Of a DNA stretch of 10,585 nucleotides, positions 5,457 through 10,585 are shown piece by piece (the first letter of the stretch is position 1; every line of letters begins with the position of its first letter). The stretch lies in NCBI GenBank assembly GCA_965649545.1, contig CBFGLF010000061.1:1-10585 (forward strand), in the 5' to 3' direction. Made by a program: the position numbers and the translations under genes. The notes beneath the pieces were generated by a model. It had not been told where the DNA came from and searched no databases. It saw only the letters and a program-made list of their open reading frames with translations. This stretch comes from CABHOJ01 sp965649545 (GTDB lineage Bacteria > Pseudomonadota > Gammaproteobacteria > Burkholderiales > Methylophilaceae).

Positions 5457-6230
5457 TTAACTGATCTGACGCCAGTCGAATCCCGCTGCCTGATCCGCGA
5501 TGCCGATCCAGTCGGTGCTGCAGCCGAGGGCGTCACTCAATGCCTGGCGCGCCAACGACGGCAGGTTGTTCTTGGCGCTGAGATGGGCGGCGATGAGGTG
5601 TTGCAATCTGCTGTTGTCGAGCCGTGACAATAGTTCGGCGGCAGTCTGGTTATCGAGGTGCCCCAGGCGGCTACCGACGCGCTGTTTGAGAGGGCGGGCA
5701 TAAGGGCCGTCAGCCAGCATCTGCAGGTCGTGGTTGCATTCCAGCACCAGGGCATCGCAGGCGCTCAACATCTCCTCGATATGGGGAGTCGAGGTGCCGG
5801 TATCCGTCAATACGCCGAGTTTGTGCTGGCCATCTTTAAAAACGTACTGCACAGGCTCCCTTGCGTCGTGAGGAACGGGGTAGGGACAGACCTCGAGATC
5901 GCCGATGGCGAAGCTTTGATGACTGTCGATGAGTGTGATCTTGAGATCGCTGTTGGTCGGCAAGTAACGCTGAGACATGCGCCAGGTGCCATGCGTGAGC
6001 CACAGGGGGATGTTGTATTTGGCGGCGAATTTGAAAGCGCCACCCGCGTGGTCGTCATGTTCGTGCGTGATGAGGATGCCCGATAGCTGCGCTGGATCCA
6101 GTTCGAGCCGCGCAAGGCGTTGTACTGCGTCGCGCAGGCCGAACCCGCAGTCCATCAACAGCCTGGTACGCTGTTTTTCCACGACCAGGCCATTGCCCGC
6201 ACTACCGCTGCCCAGAGAGGCAAAGCGCAT
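5457..6230 (-). CDS. YycJ/WalJ-like metallo-beta-lactamase-fold hydrolase
   Basis: The 257-residue cytosolic protein has the metallo-beta-lactamase fold. N-terminal MRFASLGSGSAGNGLVVE is typical of the YycJ group. The metal-binding THEHDDH gives His56, His58, Asp60 and His61, with further likely ligands His121 (PVPHDA), Asp143 (GVLTDTG) and His216 (IAAHLS). Relatives are nuclease-like phosphodiesterases, and a role in DNA repair has been proposed for YycJ; the substrate here is not known. GTG (6236), ATG (6233) and ATG (6230) are consecutive in frame. ATG 6230 was chosen because AGGGAG (plus 6236-6241) then sits 5 nt upstream, whereas it overlaps the GTG. It follows bamC by about 140 nt on the same strand, with no clear terminator between, so it is probably the last gene of the dapA-bamC unit. 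Confidence 0.9.
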   Translation of the reverse strand: MRFASLGSGSAGNGLVVEKQRTRLLMDCGFGLRDAVQRLARLELDPAQLSGILITHEHDDHAGGAFKFAAKYNIPLWLTHGTWRMSQRYLPTNSDLKITLIDSHQSFAIGDLEVCPYPVPHDAREPVQYVFKDGQHKLGVLTDTGTSTPHIEEMLSACDALVLECNHDLQMLADGPYARPLKQRVGSRLGHLDNQTAAELLSRLDNSRLQHLIAAHLSAKNNLPSLARQALSDALGCSTDWIGIADQAAGFDWRQIS

Positions 6231-6251
6231 CATCACTCCCTGCAGATGTCA

Positions 6252-6269
6252 GGCCGGAGGGTACCGGCC
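6252..6269. repeat. GC-rich inverted repeat in the bamC-MBL gap
   Basis: GGCCGG (6252-6257) and CCGGCC (6264-6269) form a perfect 6-bp stem with a 6-nt loop. It lies about 10 nt upstream of the AGGGAG site of the MBL gene on the minus strand. There is no T-run, so it is more likely an mRNA processing or stability hairpin than a terminator. The same arms occur after mutS (677-691). Also in this gap, GCTACGCTAT is repeated directly at 6344-6353 and 6366-6375, the second copy overlapping the bamC stop. Confidence 0.4.
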
Positions 6270-6371
6270 CAACCCGAACGTTACTCAATGGTGCTGTTTA
6301 TCACGCAACCACTAAGGGCTGCGCCTGGCACGCGTTTATCCCAGCTACGCTATCTATCGTATCCGGCTACG

Positions 6372-7652
6372 CTATTTCAACTGCTCGTAGAGGAGGTTGA
6401 TGATGCGGTTGGCCGTGGTCGACGTATTCGGATTGCCTTCCTTGTCCGTCACCCGCACGGTCGTGGTGCTGTCGTCAGACTCCACTTTGACGCGATACAG
6501 TTTTTCCAGTGGGATCTTATCCTTGTCTTTCACTTCCCAGAACTTGAGCTTGTCGACGACGCCATCGTCGGTCTTTTTCCGGGGGGCGGAGACCACTTCC
6601 TCTTCCGCTTTCTTCTTCTCTTCTTCATCGCCCCAGAACTTGAGCTTGTCCATCAGGCCTTTTTCTTTCTTCGCAGGCGCATCGTCGATACCGACATCGG
6701 TGTAGCGCACGAAGAAGATACCGTTGGAACGATCGCGGTCTTCTACGACGAAGCCGATCCGATCAAGGGCGAGGCCGACACGGCGCCAGGCGCGGTCGAA
6801 CGGATCCTTGAGGCCGATACTCAGACTACCGTCATTGTTTTTGCTCAGGGTCGCACGGATCTCGTTATTGACGGCAGCCATGACCTTGCGGGAGCTTTGT
6901 TCCTCGACACCGAGGCGCACCATGAGGCGACGCAGTAATTCGGCATCGATATCCTCGGCATCAGCGCGCATTTGCTCCTGCTTGGTCCGCTTTTCCAGCT
7001 TATAGCCTTGCTCGAAAGTGCCGACGCTGGTCAGTACGCGCTCCTTGCCGTCGTCGACGCTGTCACTGATGGAACGGTGGCTGAGGTAGATCTCGGTGGT
7101 GCCCTGTTCCGGGCCGCGGTCGATCCGGGTACGGAACTTCTGGCGGGTTTGCAGCGAATTGAGTTTGTCGAGCCAGCCCTGGAATTTATCGAGGTAATTC
7201 CCTTTCTCATCCTTGGTCAGGCTGGAAGGATCCACCCATTCGGTTTCCATGACACCGGTCTGTGGATTCTCCACGCGCACGGCGAAGCCCAACTCGGACC
7301 AGAATTCGCGGATGACCGGCCAGATCTTCTCGGGAGGTGCTTTCACTACCAGCCAGCGTTGTGAACCGGCGCGTTCAAGCTTGACGTTGTCGGGGCTGGG
7401 CAGGATCTTTTCCTGCTCCACGGCCTGCTCACCCTGGGCTTGGCTGTAGCTGGAATAGGTGGTCGAGCCCCCAGGCACGGAATAGGTGTCGCTGGCGGAG
7501 GCGGACGTCAGGTCGGGCGGCACTTCCAGTGGGCGGGAGCGTCCGGCGGACTTGTAATCGGGTGTCGTGTCGATGAATGGAATGGAATCACATCCTGCGA
7601 CGGCCAAGGCGAGCAGGATAGCAATAAGCGATTGATTCAAGGTTCGGTTCAT
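6372..7652 (-). CDS. bamC: Outer-membrane protein assembly factor BamC (lipoprotein NlpB)
   Basis: BamC is an accessory lipoprotein of the BAM machine that inserts beta-barrels into the outer membrane. The 426-residue precursor has lipobox VAGC with Cys21. The conserved unstructured N-terminal segment with DYKSAGRSRPLEVPPDLT (about 32-49) is the part that contacts BamD in E. coli. After a Ser/Gln-rich linker come two helix-grip domains (about 85-220, and 258-426 with an insertion). The second is interrupted at about 320-385 by a charged segment holding two copies of DKLKFW (335-340 and 367-372). It is about 80 residues longer than E. coli BamC (344). The residue after the lipid Cys is Asp, which in E. 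coli favours inner-membrane retention. A start ATG at 7650-7652 with GAGA upstream lies 23 nt after the dapA stop, matching the dapA-bamC linkage of E. coli. Confidence 0.93.
   Translation of the reverse strand: MNRTLNQSLIAILLALAVAGCDSIPFIDTTPDYKSAGRSRPLEVPPDLTSASASDTYSVPGGSTTYSSYSQAQGEQAVEQEKILPSPDNVKLERAGSQRWLVVKAPPEKIWPVIREFWSELGFAVRVENPQTGVMETEWVDPSSLTKDEKGNYLDKFQGWLDKLNSLQTRQKFRTRIDRGPEQGTTEIYLSHRSISDSVDDGKERVLTSVGTFEQGYKLEKRTKQEQMRADAEDIDAELLRRLMVRLGVEEQSSRKVMAAVNNEIRATLSKNNDGSLSIGLKDPFDRAWRRVGLALDRIGFVVEDRDRSNGIFFVRYTDVGIDDAPAKKEKGLMDKLKFWGDEEEKKKAEEEVVSAPRKKTDDGVVDKLKFWEVKDKDKIPLEKLYRVKVESDDSTTTVRVTDKEGNPNTSTTANRIINLLYEQLK
6536..6650 (-). repeat. In-frame direct repeat inside bamC
   Basis: An identical 19-bp stretch occurs at 6536-6554 and 6632-6650 (plus strand begins CCCAGAACTTGAGC). 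The copies are 96 bp apart, exactly 32 codons, so the DKLKFW motif is duplicated in frame. Flanking residues AP-x-KK also match before both copies, which suggests an old tandem duplication. Confidence 0.8.
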
Positions 7653-7675
7653 ACGTCTCTCAATGAGGATGGATG

Positions 7676-8551
7676 TTATGACAGCGCCGCAGCATGCATG
7701 GCGTTGCGTAAGGTCTCATGATGCTGTTGCGCCAGCGGTGTCAGCGGCAGGCGGATGCCCGGGCCGATCAGCTGCATCTGCTCGAGCACCCACTTCACCG
7801 GGATCGGGTTGGCCTCGACGAACAGTTTCTGATGCAGGCCGAACAGCTTGGCGTTGATGCTTCTTGCGGTCTTCGCATCGCCGGCCATCGCGGCGACGCA
7901 CATCTCGTGCATCAGCTTAGGGGCCACGTTCGCAGTCACCGAGATGACGCCTCGGCCGCCCAGCAGCATCAGCGACATGGCGGTGGCATCGTCGCCGCTG
8001 TAGACCGCGAAATCCGCCGGTGCGCGCAATAACAGGTCGGTACCGCGTTCGATGTTGCCAGTCGCGTCCTTGATGCCGACGATGTTAGGTAACTGAACGA
8101 GGCGCAACACGGTATCGTTGACAATGTCGCAACCGGTCCTGCCCGGCACGTTGTAGAGGATCTGCGGAATGGCGACCGCTTCGGCGACAGCACGGAAGTG
8201 CTGGTACAGGCCTTCCTGGGAAGGCTTGTTGTAGTAGGGTGCGACCAGCAGGCAGGCATCCACGCCCAGCCGCTTGGCGGCGCTGGTGAGTTCGATGGCT
8301 TCGGTCGTGGAATTCGCACCGGTACCGGCGATCACGGGGATGCGCCCCGCACTTTGCTCAACCGCGGTCTTGATCAGCAGACAATGCTCGTCGAAATTGA
8401 CGGTCGGTGACTCGCCCGTGGTGCCGACGATCACGATGCCATCGGTGCCTTGCTCGACATGGAAGTCGATCAATGCGCGTAACGCGTTCAGATCGAGGCT
8501 GCCATCCTGATGCATGGGGGTGACGATGGCGACAAGACTGCCTTGCAGCAT
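7676..8551 (-). CDS. dapA: 4-hydroxy-tetrahydrodipicolinate synthase
   Basis: DapA condenses pyruvate with aspartate semialdehyde, the committed step toward diaminopimelate (peptidoglycan) and lysine. The 291-residue TIM-barrel protein keeps E. coli numbering: Schiff-base Lys161 (GIKDATG), Thr44 and Thr45 (GTTGESPT), Tyr107 and Tyr133 of the proton relay, and Arg138 (NVPGRTG). Of the lysine-inhibition site, Ser48, His56, Asn80, Glu84 and Tyr106 are kept, but position 53 is Phe where E. coli has His and position 49 is Pro where E. coli has Ala. ATG 8549-8551 has AGGA (plus 8557-8560) 5 nt upstream. It is the first gene of the dapA-bamC-MBL unit and is divergent from rsxA. Confidence 0.97.
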   Translation of the reverse strand: MLQGSLVAIVTPMHQDGSLDLNALRALIDFHVEQGTDGIVIVGTTGESPTVNFDEHCLLIKTAVEQSAGRIPVIAGTGANSTTEAIELTSAAKRLGVDACLLVAPYYNKPSQEGLYQHFRAVAEAVAIPQILYNVPGRTGCDIVNDTVLRLVQLPNIVGIKDATGNIERGTDLLLRAPADFAVYSGDDATAMSLMLLGGRGVISVTANVAPKLMHEMCVAAMAGDAKTARSINAKLFGLHQKLFVEANPIPVKWVLEQMQLIGPGIRLPLTPLAQQHHETLRNAMHAAALS

Positions 8552-8560
8552 GTTGATCCT

Positions 8561-8686
8561 GACAAAGAATGTATAAAAATCGGATTATTTTAACTTAAAG
8601 TGCTAGGCACCGAATAAGCTTTTTATGGGACATGACGGCATCATAAGAACGGATTGTTATAAAAATATAACGAACCATTCTTTGTC
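8561..8686. repeat. AT-rich element with 11-bp terminal inverted repeats between dapA and rsxA
   Basis: GACAAAGAATG (8561-8571) is perfectly inverted as CATTCTTTGTC (8676-8686). Inside, CGGATT (8581-8586, 8650-8655) and TATAAAAAT (8572-8580, 8658-8666) each occur twice in swapped order. A perfect dyad GTTATA-AAAA-TATAAC lies at 8656-8671 and GTGC-TAG-GCAC at 8600-8610. The left arm abuts the dapA ribosome binding site. The right arm overlaps a candidate rsxA -35. No target-site duplication is seen. It could be operator DNA for both promoters or the remnant of a small mobile element. Confidence 0.5.
8587..8592 (-). promoter_or_regulatory. Weak -10 candidate for dapA
   Basis: Minus-strand TAAAAT is one mismatch from the -10 consensus and lies about 36 nt before the dapA ATG, but no good -35 is at 16-18 nt. 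TATACA nearer the gene (plus 8569-8574) is an alternative with an equally poor -35. Confidence 0.2.
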
Positions 8687-8710
8687 TACGGGCTTCACAG
8701 CCGCTATATT
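8682..8710 (+). promoter_or_regulatory. Candidate distal promoter of rsxABC
   Basis: TTGTCT (8682-8687) and TATATT (8705-8710) are separated by an ideal 17 nt. The predicted start near 8717 gives a leader of about 88 nt before rsxA. The -35 overlaps the right arm of the inverted repeat at 8676-8686 and lies 10 nt past the AT dyad at 8656-8671, so a regulator bound there could act on it. Confidence 0.4.
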
Positions 8711-8744
8711 GCGTGCCTCGCTGGGATGATCCCGCTTCTGATTA

Positions 8745-8775
8745 TTGCCGGGCGATGCGTCAAACCCTGTATAAT
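8745..8775 (+). promoter_or_regulatory. Candidate proximal promoter of rsxABC
   Basis: A perfect TATAAT (8770-8775) has TTGCCG (8745-8750) at 19 nt, longer than the usual 17. Transcription would start near 8782, leaving about 23 nt before the ATG at 8805. This argues against translation from the GTG at 8778. Confidence 0.45.
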
Positions 8776-8804
8776 TCGTGACTTCGAAGATCGCCGATAA
8801 CCAC

Positions 8805-9383
8805 ATGCTGCAAAGCTATATTCTTATCCTGATAGGCACGGTTCTGGTCAACAACATCGTGTTGATCAAAGTGCTGGGGTTGTGCCCATTCATGGGCGTC
8901 TCCAAGAAGCTGGAAGCGTCGATCGCCATGGGCTTGGCCACCGCCTTCGTCCTCACGGTCGGTTCCGGCACCAGCTACCTGATCAGCGAATATCTCTTGG
9001 GCACAGAATTGTTCTACCTGCGCACCCTGTCTTTCATCGTCGTCATCGCCGGTGTCGTCCAGCTGACGGAGATGTGGATGGAGAAGAACTCGCCGGTCCT
9101 CTACCAGGTGCTGGGCATCTATCTGCCGCTGATCACCACCAACTGCGCGGTACTCGGCGTGCCCCTGCTCAACGTGCAGGCGGACCACAATCTGGTCGAA
9201 TCCCTGTTGTTCGGCCTCGGCGGCGCCATCGGTTTCTCCGTGGTGCTGATCATCTTCGCCTCCATCCGTGAACGCCTCGAAGCGGCTGACGTACCTGTCG
9301 TGTTCCGCGGTTCCGCCATCGCCTTCGTCACCGCGGGTCTCATGAGTCTGGCCTTCATGGGCTTTGCGGGATTGGTGCGTTAA
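8805..9383 (+). CDS. rsxA: Electron transport complex subunit RsxA/RnfA
   Basis: RsxA is an integral membrane subunit of the Rsx/Rnf complex, which couples electron transfer between NADH and ferredoxin to ion movement, and in E. coli helps return SoxR to the reduced state. The 192-residue protein is very hydrophobic, with about six membrane helices. The signature LGLCPFMGVSKK (24-35) carries Cys27, and LITTNCAVLG (109-118) carries Cys114. These conserved cysteines of RnfA and RnfE are reported to hold an iron-sulfur cluster within the membrane. ATG 8805 was chosen because it aligns with the family start; the in-frame GTG at 8778 lies 3 nt past a -10 box and adds nine non-conserved residues. 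No strong ribosome binding site precedes it. Its TAA overlaps the rsxB ATG by one base. Confidence 0.96.
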   Translation: MLQSYILILIGTVLVNNIVLIKVLGLCPFMGVSKKLEASIAMGLATAFVLTVGSGTSYLISEYLLGTELFYLRTLSFIVVIAGVVQLTEMWMEKNSPVLYQVLGIYLPLITTNCAVLGVPLLNVQADHNLVESLLFGLGGAIGFSVVLIIFASIRERLEAADVPVVFRGSAIAFVTAGLMSLAFMGFAGLVR

Positions 9384-9961
9384 TGCTCACAGCCTTGCTG
9401 GTGATGGTGGCGCTTGCCTTGTTCCTCGGGCTGATGCTGGGGTATTCGGCACTCAAGTTCAAGGTCGAAGGTGACCCGTTGGTCGATCGTATCGACGCGA
9501 TCCTGCCACAGACCCAATGCGGCCAATGTGGCTTCCCCGGTTGCAAACCCTACGCCACGGCCATCGCCAAGGGTGAGGCAGATATCAACCAGTGCCCGCC
9601 GGGTGGCGATGCCGGTGTGCATGCTCTGGCCGACCTGCTGGGCGTCGAGTACAAGCCGCTCAATGCGGAACACGGACTGCCCAAGCCGAAATCGGTGGCG
9701 GTGATCGACGAGAACACCTGCATCGGATGCACGCTCTGTATCCAGGCTTGCCCGGTGGATGCCATCCTCGGAGCAGCCAAGCACATGCATACCATCATCG
9801 CGTCGGAATGCACGGGCTGCGAATTGTGCCTGGCCCCATGCCCGGTCGATTGCATCACCATGGAGCCGATCGCGGAGACGCCGGATAACTGGAAATGGCG
9901 TTATCCCGTCTTCGCCATCAAGCCGGAAGCGCCCCAGACACAGAAACCACAGACAGCATGA
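9383..9961 (+). CDS. rsxB: Electron transport complex iron-sulfur subunit RsxB/RnfB
   Basis: RsxB passes electrons between ferredoxin and the membrane part of the Rsx/Rnf complex. The 192-residue protein has one N-terminal membrane helix (about 3-23), then an Fe-S domain CGQCGFPGC...CPPGG with Cys46, Cys49, Cys54 and Cys71 for one 4Fe-4S cluster. Two ferredoxin motifs follow: Cys113, 116, 119, 123 (CIGCTLCIQACP) and Cys143, 146, 149, 153 (CTGCELCLAPCP), for two more 4Fe-4S clusters. It thus carries three clusters like E. coli RsxB, with none of the longer multi-cluster tails known in some anaerobes. Translation is probably coupled to rsxA (TAATG) and to rsxC (ATGA). Confidence 0.97.
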   Translation: MLTALLVMVALALFLGLMLGYSALKFKVEGDPLVDRIDAILPQTQCGQCGFPGCKPYATAIAKGEADINQCPPGGDAGVHALADLLGVEYKPLNAEHGLPKPKSVAVIDENTCIGCTLCIQACPVDAILGAAKHMHTIIASECTGCELCLAPCPVDCITMEPIAETPDNWKWRYPVFAIKPEAPQTQKPQTA

Positions 9962-10585
9962 ATGCCATCACCAACTTAAGCCGGCTGTTCAAGTTCAACG
10001 GCGGCGTACATCCGCCGGAGAACAAGCTGCAGTCCTGCGCCTTGCCCATCCGCCGCCTGCCCCTGCCGGCCAGGCTGGTATTGCCCCTGCGTCAGCACGT
10101 GGGCAACCTGCCAAAACTGCGGGTCGCGGTCGGTGAGCGCGTGCTCAAGGGTCAGCTGCTGGCCGAAGCGGAAGGTACGATCTCGGCGGCGGTGCATGCC
10201 CCGACGTCCGGCGTCATCGCCAGCATCGGCGAAGCGCTGATCCCGCATCCGTCCGGCTTGCCTGACGTGTGCATCACGCTGGAGCCGGATGGCGCCGATG
10301 AATGGTTACCGCATGCCCCGCTGGATTGGCGCCATGCCGATAAGCAGCAGCTAACGGAGAGCTTGCGTAGTTCTGGCATCGTCGGTCTCGGTGGCGCCGC
10401 CTTCCCGAGCCACATCAAATTGCGCGCGGACGGCACCTCCGGCATCGACACGCTGGTGATCAATGGCGCCGAGTGCGAGCCTTACATCACCTGCGACGAT
10501 ATGCTCATGCGCGAACGCGCTGAAGAGGTGGTGCGCGGTATCGAGATCGCCTACTACCTGCTGGGCGCGAAACAGTGCCTGATCG
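9958..10585 (+). CDS. rsxC: Electron transport complex subunit RsxC/RnfC, N-terminal part (3' end outside the window)
   Basis: RsxC is the peripheral subunit that binds NADH and FMN and feeds electrons into the complex. The frame opens at ATG 9958-9960, overlapping the rsxB stop by 4 bases, and stays open to the right edge (209 full codons). The N-terminus has the RnfC signature FNGGVHPPENK (about 13-23). It continues into a barrel-sandwich (biotinyl-lipoyl-like) domain with VGERVLKGQLLAEAEG and VHAPTSGVIASIGE. Next come the flavin/NADH-domain motifs GIVGLGGAAFPSHIKL (about 141-156) and LVINGAECEPYITCDD (about 166-181). The C-terminal Cys motifs for its two 4Fe-4S clusters lie beyond the window. 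rsxD, G and E are expected to follow, as in the usual ABCDGE order. Confidence 0.95.
   Translation, partial: MNAITNLSRLFKFNGGVHPPENKLQSCALPIRRLPLPARLVLPLRQHVGNLPKLRVAVGERVLKGQLLAEAEGTISAAVHAPTSGVIASIGEALIPHPSGLPDVCITLEPDGADEWLPHAPLDWRHADKQQLTESLRSSGIVGLGGAAFPSHIKLRADGTSGIDTLVINGAECEPYITCDDMLMRERAEEVVRGIEIAYYLLGAKQCLI

Noticed and set aside
6234..6236. GTG as the start of the MBL-fold gene
   Set aside because: The AGGGAG ribosome binding site overlaps this codon; the ATG at 6228-6230 has proper spacing.
6120..6938. A 272-codon plus-strand frame over the MBL gene start and bamC
   Set aside because: It is antisense to bamC, which is recognised with confidence, and shows no recognisable motif or ribosome binding site.
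8561..8686. Calling the inverted-repeat block a mobile element outright
   Set aside because: No target-site duplication flanks it, there is no coding capacity, and no second copy can be seen in this window.
8778..8804. GTG start extending rsxA by nine residues
   Set aside because: It is 3 nt after the TATAAT box, has no ribosome binding site, and the added residues are not part of the RsxA family N-terminus.

Overview
This GC-rich bacterial window is ordinary, well-ordered chromosomal DNA with intact genes and no transposase, phage gene, tRNA, rRNA or CRISPR array. The gene content (mutS, a Skp/OmpH chaperone, bcp, a SlyD-type FKBP, an L16 arginine hydroxylase, bamC behind dapA, and rsxABC) points to a Gram-negative proteobacterium. 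The dapA-bamC-MBL order, the bamC architecture and the roxA-linked unknown gene fit Betaproteobacteria best, perhaps an iron- or sulfur-oxidiser or Nitrosomonadales relative. That placement is inference from gene content and order.

Layout. 1-651 (+): 3' end of mutS, open at the left edge. 709-1200 (-): Skp/OmpH-like periplasmic chaperone with a TTG start and its own promoter. 1373-2344 (-): bcp then a SlyD-type prolyl isomerase, ending at a strong bidirectional terminator (1328-1358). 2405-4902 (+): a tight three-gene unit, with a RoxA/YcfD cupin oxygenase, a conserved protein of unknown function 3 nt later, and an exported secretin-like protein starting inside the preceding stop (ATGA). 5096-5308 (+): a single-gene unit for a very Ala/Pro/Glu-rich small lipoprotein, closed by a strong bidirectional terminator (5331-5367). 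5457-8551 (-): dapA, bamC and a YycJ-type metallo-beta-lactamase-fold hydrolase, transcribed in that order. 8552-8804: AT-rich divergent control region with nested inverted repeats and two promoter candidates. 8805-10585 (+): rsxA, rsxB and the first 209 codons of rsxC, with start/stop overlaps, running off the right edge.

How the genes work together. A cell-envelope theme recurs: Skp-like chaperone, BamC of the outer-membrane assembly machine, a secretin-like exported protein and a small lipoprotein. A redox theme also recurs: the Bcp peroxiredoxin and the Rsx/Rnf membrane electron-transfer complex. The rest is housekeeping: mismatch repair, lysine/diaminopimelate synthesis, ribosomal protein hydroxylation and protein folding.

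I found no clear new multi-gene system. The points most worth a second look are the channel-less secretin-like protein coupled to roxA and an uncharacterised gene, the codon-biased Ala/Pro/Glu lipoprotein, a duplicated DKLKFW segment and an Asp+2 sorting residue in BamC, a dyad over the skp-like promoter, and the palindromes between dapA and rsxA.
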